This document shows positions 1-10,094 of a stretch of DNA of 64,000 nucleotides, in pieces. Made by a program: the position numbers and the translations under genes. Position 1 is the first letter of the stretch, and each line of letters opens with the position of its first letter. Source of the stretch: Azadirachta indica (Eukaryota; Streptophyta; Magnoliopsida; Sapindales; Meliaceae); the NCBI GenBank assembly GCA_022749755.1, contig CM040441.1, forward strand, positions 10,541,475-10,605,474, in the 5' to 3' direction. Under the pieces are notes generated by a model that saw only the letters and a program-made list of their open reading frames with translations, did no database searches and had not been told where the DNA came from.

Positions 1-1
1 T

Positions 2-2908
2 GGAGGAAGTGTAACTTTAGGAAATAATTCTACCGCACAAGTACTTGGAGTTAGAGACATTGATTTGAAGATGACTTCTGGAAAATTTTTAACTCTTAAA
101 GGAGTGAGGCATGTACCTGAAGTAAGAAGGAATCTTGTTAGCGGATCTTCTTTAGTTCAACAAGGATATAAGATTGTACTTGAGTCTAATAGGGTAATTA
201 TCTCCAAAAACAATGTATTTGTGGGTAAAGGTTATATTTGTGATGGTTTATTTAAGTTGAATAATGTTTCAAATTTCAATAAAATTTCTGAAGTTCTCAG
301 CATTGAATCATCTAGTGTTTGGCATAAAAGACTTGGCTATATAAATTTGAAAAGACTTAAAAGAATGATGGATCTTAGCTTAGTTCCTAAGGCCCAAGTT
401 GACTTCAAACAAAAATGTGATATTTGTGTTCAAGCCAAACAACCTAAGAAGCCTTATAAGACTATTGTTATAAATACTCAAATTTTAGAACTTATTCATA
501 GTGATTTTTGTGATTCTAATAGACCACCTAATAGAGGAGGAAATAAGTATTTTCTACTTTTATTGATGATTATTCAAAGTATTGTTATGTATTTTTGATT
601 AAGAGTAAGGATGAGGTTTTTGATAAGTTCAAAGTATATAAAAATAAAGTAGAAAATCAATTAGAGAAAAAGATAAAGAGACTTAGATCTGATAGAGGTG
701 GAGAATATATTCTTAGTGATTTTACTATATTTTGTGAAAAAAATGAAATTATACATGAATTATCACCACCATACTCACCACAATCTAATGGTGTTGCTGA
801 AAAAAAGAATAGAACCTTACTAGATATGGTCAATACTATGTTATTAAGTTCTGGTTTACCCGATAACTTGTGGGGAGAAGCAATGTTATCTGCATGCTTT
901 ATATTGAATAGGGTTTCTATAAAAGATCAAGAGAAAACACCTTATGAGATTTGGAAAGGTAAAATTCCTAATCTTAATATTCTTAAAGTGTGGGGGTGTT
1001 TAGTGAAAGTAGTTATACCAGATCCAAAGAGAATGAAAATAGGCCCCAAAACCATAAATACTGTGTTTATAGGTTATGCTAAGAATAGTAGTGCCAATAG
1101 ATTTTTAGTCATAAATTCTGAGGTAAGTGGAATTTCCAATAATACGGTAATAGAATCTAGAGAAGCTACTTACTTTAAAAAATATATTTTCTTTGAGAAA
1201 CAAAATTGAGAAGCCAATAAGTTTTGAAAAATCTTCTAGCAGTGCTTATATTGATCCTTCAGAAGAACTTAGAAGAAGTAAAAGACCTAGAAAGGTGAAG
1301 AATTTTGGAGAAGAGTTTTCTACTTTTCTAGTTGAAGGAGATCCTACAACTTATATAGAAGCTATGGTTTCTATAGATGCACCTTTTTTAGAAAGAAGCC
1401 ATAAGTAATGAATTTGAGTCTATTGTTCAAAACAATACTTGGGTGTTAACCGATCTTCTTCCCGGTAATAAGGCTATAGATTGTAAATGGGTTTTCAAAA
1501 AGAAGTTAAAACCTGATGGTACTATAAATAAGTATAAAATTAGATTAGTTGTTAAGGGGTTCACACAAAAAAAAGGAGTAGATTACTTTGATATTTATTC
1601 ACCTGTTTCTAGTATTACGTCAATTAGAATATTGATAGCCTTAACATCAATCTATAATCTAATTATTCATCAAATGGATGTGAAGACTACTTTTTTAAAT
1701 AGAGACTTAGATGAGGAGATATATATGAAACAACCTGAAGGTTTTGTAGTAAAGAAACAAGAACATAAAGTTTGTAAATTAGTAAAATCTCTTTATGGTC
1801 TTAAGCAAGCTCCTAAATAATGGCATGAGAAGTTTGATAGAGTAATTTTAAGATATGGTTTTAGAACTAATGAATTTGATAAATGTTTATATTATAAAGA
1901 AATTGATGGAGCACATGTTTTATTAAGTTTATATGTAGATGATATCTTAATTTTTGGGTCAAACTTGAATATAATAAATGATGTTAAGTCATATTTGTCG
2001 AAGAATTTTGATATGAAAGATTTAGGTGAAGCTCATATGATTCTAGGAATGAGAATTTGTAAGACAACTCAAGGTATCACTTTAGATTAAAGTAGTTCTA
2101 TAGAGAAGATATTAAAGAAATTTGGATATACTTCAATCTTACTTTAGTTTCTACGCCTTATGATCCTAGTATAAAATTGAAGAAAAATCAAGGTGAACCT
2201 GTGTCTCAATTGAGATATTCACAGATAATAGGATCTTTATTATACATAGCAAATAAAACTAGGCTTGATATTTCATATGCTATGGGAAGGCTTAGTAGAT
2301 ATACTCATAATCCAAGCAATGAACATTGGAGTGCTTTGGAAAGGATATTCAAATATCTTAAAGGATCAATTGATTATTCTTTATGTTATCAAGGTTACCC
2401 TAATGTGATTAAAGGATATAGTAATGCGAATTGGATAACGGATACCATAAATGTAAAATCTACTACTGGGTACATATTTCTGCGAGGAGGTGCTGCAGTT
2501 TTATGGGGATTTAAGAAACAAACTATAATCTCAAGAAGCACTATGGAATCCGAGCTTATAGCTTTAGATACTACTTGTAAAGAAGCTGAATGGATTAAGA
2601 ATCTTTTGTTTGAAATGCCTATTATAGATAAAAGCTTGTCTTCTATTCCAATACATTATGATTGTAAGGCTGTTATAGATTTAGTAAAGCAATCTCATAC
2701 AAACAAGAAAATGAATAGGCATATAAGAGTGAGATATAAGTCAGTGAAAAACCTTGTTGAGAATGTTATTATTAATTTGGATTTTGTAAAATTAGAGTTG
2801 AATATAGCTGATCTATTAACAAAAGGGCTTTCCAGGAAAGCTGTTTTAGAATTGTCGAGGGGGATGGGCCTAAGCTCACAAGGGAAGTCATCTAGGGAGA
2901 TAACCTAA
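2..2908 (+). pseudogene. Decayed Copia polyprotein (integrase-RT-RNase H)
   Basis: GAG-pre-integrase zinc region: WHKRLGYIN with CDICVQAK about 40 residues later; the usual second His of the HHCC site is Tyr. The integrase core starts at HSDF (about 500), is frameshifted near 560, and resumes with RSDRGGEY and SPQSNGVAEKKNRT, the conserved D...E part. RT runs from about 1440 with KWVFKKKLKPDG, HQMDVKT and the catalytic YVDD at 1932-1943. In-frame stops break it near 1818 (after QAPK) and 2088. RNase H (about 2400-2860) keeps TMESELIAL and IADLLTKG, but its first motif reads GYSNANW where family members have GYSDADW, so an active-site Asp has become Asn. It cannot encode a working polyprotein. 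Confidence 0.92.
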
Positions 2909-3459
2909 CCTCTGTGATTGGAGACCCCATGAAGGAGGTTCAATGGGTAGGAACAATTCATACTGCATGACTTTTAACACTAATATTATGAACATATCCC
3001 AGAGGAGATATGCTTCTACTCATCCCTATGGCAAAGTGCTAGTTTGTGACGTTAAGGAAGGGTATTTACCCTGAATGAATCCAAGGCAAGTACGTTTTAC
3101 AAGGTATAGGTCACATATACCTTTAGAGGATTCACCTAAGTGAGAGTCGTCGTGAGGCCGCGACCGTGAAAGTTGAACTGTTCTCTAAAACTCTCATGAG
3201 GATCAAGATTAAAGTGCATAGCCATTAATAGCACTAACCCGTTAAAATCAAGTCTTTGTCGCTATTATGTGTGTGGTAATTGAAGTTTGGTCAAAGGAAC
3301 TGAGTTCAAGACATAGTTCACTCTAGTGTCTCAAATGAATGTTATCAACACTAAGTGTAAGTTTAAGCTCGAAAGGCACTTACATCGATTACATAATAGA
3401 AATGTTGCAAAATATATATATATATATATATATTAAAGTTTTTAAACCTTTGTGGGGAT
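2909..3459 (+). other. Copia 3' untranslated region
   Basis: Non-coding stretch between the RNase H stop and the 3' LTR. It contains an (AT)n run at 3411-3433 and ends in TTTGTGGGGAT directly before the LTR. That purine-rich tract is in the position of the plus-strand primer (polypurine tract). No ORF of note. Confidence 0.75.
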
Positions 3460-4057
3460 TGTTGGAGATAAAGCTTTAAAAACTTCATAATATAAATCTT
3501 AGTAATTATATTTGGAGTTACAAAAGTTTAATTCTCCTATTAAACTCCATGGAGGTTATAATTTCATATTTTAAATTTCAAATCAATAGTAAATGGAGAT
3601 TAAAGGTGTTAGGAGTTATAAATCTTTTAAATTTTAAATTAGACTTTAATTCTTGTTTTAATGCCTAAGACTAAACACTACTATATAAAGAGTGTCACCT
3701 CTTAGTGTAAAACACACTTAACTATCTTTTATTTTCATTCTCAAAATTATATACACTATTTTCTTACAACAAAAACTCTCTAAGACTTGGTATTTTCTTC
3801 TTGGTGATTGTGTTCATCAAAGAAGAGTGGCTGCGAGTTAGGGTTTTATCTTGAAGTTGAAGAGATCCGTTAATACCTGCACAAAGGAAGGATTTTTTTA
3901 CTTTAGGACAATGTAACGCATGACTCCCTCTCTAAGGCCAGGTTTTTCTAAATAACTTTATTTTATTGGTTTATAATTATATTGTTAATTGATAATTTCA
4001 CAATTTATTTAAAAGATTAATAGAATAGTTAATTTTGTTTAATATATTGTTATAACA
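3460..4057 (+). repeat. 3' LTR of the Copia element (about 598 bp)
   Basis: Starts TGTTGGAGAT right after the purine tract and ends in TGTTATAACA, giving the TG...CA termini of LTRs. A TATA box (3682-3689) with an A/T-rich leader downstream matches a U3-R arrangement. The 3' boundary is inferred from the terminal dinucleotide only, because the 5' LTR is not in the window. Confidence 0.72.
3682..3689 (+). promoter_or_regulatory. LTR TATA box
   Basis: TATATAAA inside ACTATATAAAGAG, about 220 bases into the LTR, the usual place for the U3 promoter of Tork/TAR-like Copia elements. In this 3' LTR it would direct transcription outward towards 4058. Confidence 0.6.
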
Positions 4058-4141
4058 CCTACTACAAATGTAGGCAAATATCTTTTAATCGAATGGTGGG
4101 TTTCCTGCTACAAATGTAGACAGATATCTTTTAGTTGAAGG
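4058..4141. repeat. Tandem pair of a 36-bp unit with a CTACAAATGTAG palindrome
   Basis: Two imperfect direct copies (about 4058-4093 and 4104-4141). Each has the dyad CTACAAATGTAG followed by a GATATCTTTTA-like stretch, about 46 bp apart. They lie directly beyond the inferred LTR end. Function unknown. Confidence 0.5.
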
Positions 4142-4410
4142 ACAGATATCGCACTAACATATATAAAGTTATCTGTGCTGAGCCACAATTGTCAAAATTT
4201 CTTTCTAAGTCCTAGTAAAAACCTGATCTACAATATATCAATAGATGTAATATTATAATATTATAAAAAAAAAACTCAAGTAAGTAGAAAACGTAATTAA
4301 TTGCATAAAGTTATATATAATTCCCTGAAAGGAGAAATTGTGCAGCGCTTTTGACTCAAGTAGCATTTGTTTTTTAGAGATGACCTACAATAGAGAAGAT
4401 ATACGTCAAA

Positions 4411-4627
4411 AATAGTTAACTAAGGTTTTAATTTGTTAGTAAATAAATTAATAAAATAGGGATATTTTTTAAAAATAAAAATATTAAATTATTCAGATAT
4501 TTGTTCATTCATATTTAAGTCAAAATATTTAACTTAATTATATTTAATTGCTTTTAACAAATATTTAGATATAAATTAAAATACAACAACTTTTAAACAT
4601 CTAAATAATTATATTCAGATTTCAGGC
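4411..4627 (-). repeat. AT-rich dispersed repeat, family R2, copy 1
   Basis: About 215 bp that is the reverse complement of 20331-20570, with good similarity across the whole stretch. Shared blocks include ATCTGAATATAATTATTTAGA and TTTTGACTTAAATATGAAT. Non-coding. The size and AT content suggest a MITE or a fragment of one, but clean termini were not identified. Confidence 0.6.
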
Positions 4628-4761
4628 AGAAAAATAAAAAAGGCCCTCAGTATCCTTACTAATTTCAAACCGAGATAACAATATTTTCACCCCTCAATTT
4701 TGTCAGACAAATCATAACATTGTTTACCAATTTTAATAATTTAGTCCTTAGCCAATTATAA

Positions 4762-5183
4762 TGTTTGTTTAGTTTGATTTTTTTACTAGTTAAAAAAACT
4801 TTTTTTAATGATAAAAGTTCTTTTTAAATTTGTTAGTATTATTTAGTTAGCACAGAAAAAGTATTTTTAAAAATTAAAAAAGTTATTTTCCTTTTAGTAA
4901 AAAAATCCCAAAATTTGAATCTTTGCTAGTAGAGCTTTTTAAGTTTTTTTACAAGGTAAAATTGTCTAAATAACTTTTACTTTATTTTTAAAAATTTACA
5001 TTATTTCTTCAAAATAAAATATTAAATATTTTTCTATTAAAATAATTATTCAAATTTCTCCAAAATTATCTGTGATAACTAAATAATTAATAATTTTTTA
5101 TAAAAAACTCTATTTACAAAAGTCCTATGGATAAAAAATCTATTTCAAAAAGTGTTATTTAAAAAGTTATACCAAACGGAATC
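4762..5183 (+). repeat. AT-rich MITE-like repeat, family R1, copy 1
   Basis: About 420 bp similar throughout to 19808-20215 in the same orientation (shared blocks AATGATAAAAGT, AATTAAAAAAGTTATTT, AAAAACTCTATTTA). The ends are GTTTGAT... and ...ATACCAAACGG, weakly inverted, as in plant DNA-transposon MITEs. Non-coding. Confidence 0.6.
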
Positions 5184-5595
5184 ATATTTTAACTTACTTC
5201 TCGTAATGTATCACTCATGATTAAAATGTTCAAATTAAATAAACTATAACCTAATTTATTATTTTACAAAAGTTATTTCAAACCTATAAATTTATTTATA
5301 GATTATGTGGATAAATTATATACATGGAATTTTTTGTTATTGAAAGCGTGAAAAAGTTCATATTCTATCATGTATATGTGAAACTATAGATTATGTGGGT
5401 AATTATATACATGGAATTCTTTATTATTATAAGTGTTCAAAAGTTAATATTCTATAAATAAAAATTTCATAATTTAATTAACTTTTAGGGGACATTTTTG
5501 TACTTAGCTAAATTCAGAATTTTCTTTCAATTCCATCCAAAAAATAGCAATTCGGATCATTTTGCCCCTACCCAACAGAACCATAAATTCCTAAT

Positions 5596-5604
5596 TTCTA
5601 TTAT
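5596..5604. repeat. Target-site duplication, left (TTCTATTAT)
   Basis: Identical to 6094-6102, immediately outside the GGGCAA terminus. Confidence 0.85.
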
Positions 5605-6093
5605 GGGCAAATTCCCTTTCTTCCCCTAAATTTTTAGAAATACCTTTTTTATCCTTGAGGTTTGAAAATTTATCATTACATCCATATGTTAGGAAGGATA
5701 ACGATAAATTTTACTTTTTAAAGTTAAAATTGTATTTTAACACAATAAAATAAAAAAATTATACAGTACAAATAAATGTTTATTTTAATTAATATTTGAT
5801 AGTTAAAATAAAAATAGATAAATATAATATTAAAAAATATTAATTAAATATGTATATTAAAATATAAATTGTAAACACAAAACCCTACCCTAATTTATTA
5901 TAACATCCACAGCAGTCGCCTCTTGCAACTTCACCACCACCCTACTGCTGTCTCTTGCAACTTCACCACCACCACCGTCTCTTACAATTTACTGTTATCC
6001 TCTCTAACAAATGAATATAATGGGTAAATTTTCAAAGCTTAAGGGAATAAAGGGATATTTTCAAAAACTTTAGGGGAAAAAGAGAACTTGCCC
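5605..6093. mobile_element. Mutator-like MITE (489 bp) with perfect 9-bp TSD
   Basis: Terminal inverted repeats of about 75 bp: 5605-5680 begins GGGCAAATTCCC and the reverse complement of 6015-6093 begins GGGCAAGTTCTC; both carry TTTCCCCTAAA and a TTGAAAATTTA block. The 9-mer TTCTATTAT flanks both sides (5596-5604 and 6094-6102). Nine-base duplications with long TIRs are the mark of Mutator-type transposition. The interior holds a small internal duplication (CTCTTGCAACTTCACCACC twice, about 5920-5970) and no transposase, so it is non-autonomous. Confidence 0.85.
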
Positions 6094-6102
6094 TTCTATT
6101 AT
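6094..6102. repeat. Target-site duplication, right (TTCTATTAT)
   Basis: Identical to 5596-5604, immediately outside the TTGCCC terminus. Confidence 0.85.
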
Positions 6103-6245
6103 TTTATCCTAAGTTCCCAATTATCTATTAAAGAAACATAACCTTAACCAAAAGCCTATGGCATCATCTAATTAATTTCATTTTGCGATAGCAACATCAA
6201 TGACAATAGAAAATTATTTGGTGGCAGCATATTATTAGTAAGCAA

Positions 6246-6322
6246 CAATACTATGATCGAGAATGAGTCTCAACCGTAATAATATTAAGGCGATGACTCA
6301 CTATCCATCATAGTATTATTGA
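6246..6322. repeat. Imperfect inverted repeat / foldback
   Basis: Left arm CAATACTATGAT...GAATGAGTC (6246-6269) is complementary, with a few mismatches, to GACTCACTATCCATCATAGTATTATTG (split over about 6294-6321), leaving a loop of roughly 25 bases. It lies upstream of the Ca2+-ATPase gene. It could be a small foldback element; no function is claimed. Confidence 0.45.
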
Positions 6323-6701
6323 AATCAAGATTAAATTCTAATTGTAGATGATATTTGTTATAATTTTTTTTCAACCTTCAAACAACATTTCAAATTCAAG
6401 AAATTTAGCCGAACATACAATTTAAAACAAATTTTTAAACTTGAGTAATTACAAAAATTATCTCAATTTTTTTTTTGCTAATTCAACAATTTTTCAAAAA
6501 AAAAATAAAGTCATGAACCTTACGCTTATTGGAAGGATAAGAGAATAACCATATTAATTTAAAAATATATGACATATTTTTAAGGAATATTCTGCTAGAG
6601 GTAAAAACTTAAAACCAATGGCTTGGGGTGGACTGTAAACCCACAAAATATTGGAGACAAGTTAATGTCTATTAATAAATGCTGGGCTAGAAGTATAATT
6701 T

Positions 6702-6707
6702 CCGCGT
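6702..6707 (+). promoter_or_regulatory. CGCG box (possible CAMTA site) 1
   Basis: CCGCGT fits the (A/C/G)CGCG(C/G/T) consensus bound by CAMTA calmodulin-binding transcription activators. It sits about 310 bases before the start codon. Occupancy is not shown by sequence. Confidence 0.4.
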
Positions 6708-6766
6708 AATTTCCCGGTACGGACTTACAAATTCCCGGAAACCTGCCCCGCTTTCTTATGTCTTAC

Positions 6767-6772
6767 CCGCGT
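6767..6772 (+). promoter_or_regulatory. CGCG box (possible CAMTA site) 2
   Basis: Second CCGCGT, inside ACCCGCGTGCGG, 65 bases downstream of the first and in the same orientation. Confidence 0.4.
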
Positions 6773-7016
6773 GCGGAGGAATTCTTAAAAGAACGCAGTA
6801 TGAATTCATATATGCGCCAACGACAATTTTTAACACGCTAATGCACTTACTATAAGAATCATAGGAAGCCGTTCTCAATTCCCATCCTACCATTTCTTCT
6901 TTGTTTCTCTTTTCGCCGCATACATTATCGATTCCTTTGCTTTAGTCAACAAAATCTGAAGTTTTTTCTTTTCTTAAGCGGCAACTTTCGTTTGGTTAGT
7001 GTCAAAAACACTAAAT

Positions 7017-10000
7017 ATGTCTGTATATACCATTTTCCATGCAAATCTGGTTTGCATAGAGAGTTTACTCGATGTTCCTGCCACCGTTAGTGCACCTAGC
7101 AAAAAATGGCACTCGGCTTTTGCTAAAATCTATTGTTCCAGAACACTATTCTCTCTAGCAAATGATCATGCCACCAGAAAAGGTAACAATAAGTTTCCTC
7201 GCACTCCATCTTACACTGTTGTCAATCTTAGCCAAGAGAATGAATCATTCGCAACTGATCCAACAAGTCTCACTGAGCTTGTAAAGCACAAAAAACTTGA
7301 CCAGCTTCAAAAGTTTGGTGGGATTCGAGGTGTAGCTTCTGCTCTTGAAACAGATCCTGACGGTGGAATCTCTGCCAATGCTCTAGACATTGCTCGCCGA
7401 CGTAAAGAATTTGGTTCAAACACGTACAACAAACCGCCAACAAAGAGCTTCTTCCATTTTGTTGCGGAAGCTTTTAAAGATCTAACCATTTTGGTCCTTT
7501 TAGGCTGTGCAATTCTTTCTCTTGCCTTTGGCATCAAAGAGCACGGCTTGAAAGAGGGTTGGTACGACGGTGGAAGCATATTTGTTGCAGTATTTCTGGT
7601 CATTGCGGTCTCCGCCGTGAGTAACTTCAGACAGAATAGACAGTTTGACAAATTATCGAAGGTCAGTAACAATATACAAATTGAAGTCGTTAGAAATGGT
7701 CGGCGCCAACAAATTTCAATATTTGAAATTGTTGTTGGAGATGTTATATGCTTGAAGATTGGAGACCAAGTTCCGGCTGACGGATTATTCTTAGATGGCC
7801 GTTCCTTACAAATAGATGAATCGAGCATGACAGGGGAGAGTGATCATGTGGAGGTCAACAGCACCCAGAATCCGTTCTTATTTTCTGGCACAAAGGTGGT
7901 TGATGGCTATGCTCGTACGCTTGTCACATCGGTTGGCATGAACACGACCTGGGGGCAAATGATGAGCCAAATAAGCCGCGACACCAACGAACAGACGCCT
8001 TTACAAGTTCGGCTCAACAAGCTAACTTCATCAATTGGTAAGGTTGGATTGGCAGTTGCTTTCTTAGTTCTGGTCGTCTTGTTGGTTCGCTACTTCACGG
8101 GAAATACAACAGATGAAAACGGAAACCGGGAGTTTAATGGCAGCAAGACAAAGGTTGATGATATAGTGAATGCTGTTGTGGGAATTGTAGCTGCCGCCGT
8201 CACTATTGTCGTGGTTGCGATACCAGAAGGTCTGCCGCTGGCTGTTACACTTACACTAGCTTATTCAATGAAGAAAATGATGGCTGATCAAGCTATGGTG
8301 AGGAAGCTCTCTGCCTGTGAGACCATGGGCTCTGCAACCACAATTTGCACCGACAAAACCGGTACACTCACCGAAAACCGAATGAAGGTGACAAAGTTTT
8401 GGCTTGGCCAAGAACCTGTAAAAGAGAGAGTTGCTTCATCCATATCTCCAAAAATTCTTGAATTGATCCAACAAGGAGTAGCTCTGAATACAACTGGCAG
8501 TGTTTACAGGGCAGAATCAGGATGTGACTTTGAGTTTTCAGGGAGTCCTACCGAAAAAGCAATTCTTTCTTGGGCAGCACTGGAAATGAACATGGATATG
8601 GAGGAGATAAAGAAGAGTTGCATCATTCTCCAAGTTGAAGCTTTCAATTCGCAAAAGAAAAGGAGCGGGGTCACGATGAGGAAAAAGACAGACAACACAA
8701 TCCACGTGCACTGGAAAGGAGCGGCAGAGATGATTCTAGCAATGTGTTCAAGTTACTACGATGCTTCTGGAAACATGAAACATCTGGAAGATGGTGAAAA
8801 GGAAATATTTGAGCAAATTATTCAAGGTATGGCAGCCAGCAGCCTTCGTTGCATTGCTTTTGCGCATGGACAGGTTTCAGAAGAAGAAGATGATGATATA
8901 AAAGAAGAGAAGAAGATGAATGAAGACGGGCTGAGCCTGCTAGGACTGGTGGGTATTAAGGACCCATGCCGTCCAGGGGTAAAGAAAGCTGTTGAAGACT
9001 GTCAATATGCTGGAGTGAACATCAAGATGATCACCGGCGACAATGTTTTCACAGCAAAAGCCATAGCCACTGAATGTGGAATACTAAAGCCAGGTCAGGA
9101 CATGTCCACTGGTGCTGTCGTAGAAGGAGAAGAATTCAGAAACTACACCCCCGAGGAGAGAATGGAGAAAGTCGACAAAATCTGTGTGATGGCAAGATCC
9201 TCTCCATTTGATAAACTGCTCATGGTACAGTGCTTGAAACAGAAAGGTCATGTGGTTGCAGTCACCGGAGATGGCACGAACGATGCACCGGCTCTAAAGG
9301 AAGCAGATATAGGACTGTCTATGGGAATTCAAGGAACCGAAGTGGCCAAGGAGAGCTCGGATATCGTCATCTTGGATGACAATTTTGCTTCTGTAGCCAC
9401 AGTATTGAGATGGGGAAGATGTGTTTACACCAATATCCAGAAATTCATTCAGTTCCAGCTCACGGTAAACGTTGCTGCTCTTGTGATAAACTTCGTTGCA
9501 GCAGTTTCTGCTGGTGAAGTGCCTTTGACGGCGGTCCAGTTATTGTGGGTGAATCTGATCATGGACACATTAGGCGCCCTGGCTCTAGCTACAGAGCAGC
9601 CCACCAAGGAGCTCATGGACAAACCACCTGTTGGCCGTACTGAGCCACTTATCACCAACGTCATGTGGAGGAATCTTTTGGCCCAAGCTTTGTATCAGAT
9701 AGCTGTCCTCTTGACCTTACAGTTCAGAGGTGAATCAATGTTTGGTGTTAATGAGAAGGTCAAGGACACCTTAATCTTCAACACGTTCGTCCTTTGCCAA
9801 GTCTTCAACGAATTCAACGCAAGGAAGCTTGAAAAGAAGAATGTCTTTCAGGGAATACATAAGAACAAGTTATTTTTGGGAATTATCGTGATAACCATTG
9901 TTCTTCAAGTGCTGATGGTGGAATTTCTAAAGAAGTTTGCAGATACAGAGAGGTTGGACTGGGGCCAATGGAGTGCATGCATTGGTCTTGCAGCTGTGTC

Positions 10001-10094
10001 TTGGCCAATTGGTTGGGTTGTCAAGTGCATACCTGTTCCAGAGAAACCTTTTTTAAGCTACTTCAAGTGGAAGAAACAGGCTTCAAAATTTTGA
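7017..10094 (+). CDS. ACA12/13-like: P2B autoinhibited Ca2+-ATPase, plasma-membrane type (ACA12/13-like), intronless
   Basis: A 1025-residue pump that exports Ca2+ from the cytosol at the expense of ATP. The ATG at 7017 is chosen; six further in-frame codons upstream begin with GTG, not a plant start. The N-terminal regulatory segment has a basic-amphipathic calmodulin-binding stretch at residues about 29-48 (KKWHSAFAKIYCSRTL). The actuator-domain TGES is near residue 271; PEGLP in TM4 is 403-407; the phosphorylated Asp of DKTGTLT is 446; the hinge VTGDGTNDAP is 749-758. Ten hydrophobic segments are visible (TM1 near ILVLLGCAILSLAFGI, TM10 near IGLAAVSWPIGWVV). The single open exon matches the intronless ACA12/ACA13 branch; other plant ACA genes have introns. 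No damage is seen. It converges with the ATP sulfurylase gene 2.1 kb away. Confidence 0.96.
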   Translation: MSVYTIFHANLVCIESLLDVPATVSAPSKKWHSAFAKIYCSRTLFSLANDHATRKGNNKFPRTPSYTVVNLSQENESFATDPTSLTELVKHKKLDQLQKFGGIRGVASALETDPDGGISANALDIARRRKEFGSNTYNKPPTKSFFHFVAEAFKDLTILVLLGCAILSLAFGIKEHGLKEGWYDGGSIFVAVFLVIAVSAVSNFRQNRQFDKLSKVSNNIQIEVVRNGRRQQISIFEIVVGDVICLKIGDQVPADGLFLDGRSLQIDESSMTGESDHVEVNSTQNPFLFSGTKVVDGYARTLVTSVGMNTTWGQMMSQISRDTNEQTPLQVRLNKLTSSIGKVGLAVAFLVLVVLLVRYFTGNTTDENGNREFNGSKTKVDDIVNAVVGIVAAAVTIVVVAIPEGLPLAVTLTLAYSMKKMMADQAMVRKLSACETMGSATTICTDKTGTLTENRMKVTKFWLGQEPVKERVASSISPKILELIQQGVALNTTGSVYRAESGCDFEFSGSPTEKAILSWAALEMNMDMEEIKKSCIILQVEAFNSQKKRSGVTMRKKTDNTIHVHWKGAAEMILAMCSSYYDASGNMKHLEDGEKEIFEQIIQGMAASSLRCIAFAHGQVSEEEDDDIKEEKKMNEDGLSLLGLVGIKDPCRPGVKKAVEDCQYAGVNIKMITGDNVFTAKAIATECGILKPGQDMSTGAVVEGEEFRNYTPEERMEKVDKICVMARSSPFDKLLMVQCLKQKGHVVAVTGDGTNDAPALKEADIGLSMGIQGTEVAKESSDIVILDDNFASVATVLRWGRCVYTNIQKFIQFQLTVNVAALVINFVAAVSAGEVPLTAVQLLWVNLIMDTLGALALATEQPTKELMDKPPVGRTEPLITNVMWRNLLAQALYQIAVLLTLQFRGESMFGVNEKVKDTLIFNTFVLCQVFNEFNARKLEKKNVFQGIHKNKLFLGIIVITIVLQVLMVEFLKKFADTERLDWGQWSACIGLAAVSWPIGWVVKCIPVPEKPFLSYFKWKKQASKF

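Larger units (their letters stand above)
1..4057 (+). mobile_element. Ty1/Copia LTR retrotransposon, 5' part outside window
   Basis: Internal pol region, 3' untranslated region and 3' LTR of a Copia element in plus orientation. Protein domains appear in Copia order: GAG-pre-integrase, integrase, reverse transcriptase, RNase H. Integrase before RT separates Copia from Gypsy. The gag region and 5' LTR lie upstream of base 1, so neither LTR divergence nor the target duplication can be read here. Several frameshifts and nonsense codons show it is dead. Domain identity is certain; the 3' LTR end is inferred from its TG...CA termini. Confidence 0.93.
6600..7016 (+). promoter_or_regulatory. Putative promoter and 5' leader of the Ca2+-ATPase gene
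   Basis: The GC content rises here against the AT-rich surroundings. There are two CCGCGT boxes (6702-6707, 6767-6772) and a TATAAGA at 6851-6857, about 165 bases before the ATG. A pyrimidine-rich leader (TTTCTTCTTTGTTTCTCTTTTCG, split) follows, as in many plant 5' UTRs. The transcription start is inferred, not seen. Confidence 0.5.

Noticed and set aside
3101..3250. Possible tRNA-like or structured RNA in the Copia 3' region
   Set aside because: No cloverleaf or A/B box could be placed; the region fits an ordinary Copia 3' UTR.
6999..7016. Upstream extension of the Ca2+-ATPase by six codons
   Set aside because: The first codon would be GTG; the in-frame ATG at 7017 gives the normal ACA12/13 N-terminus.
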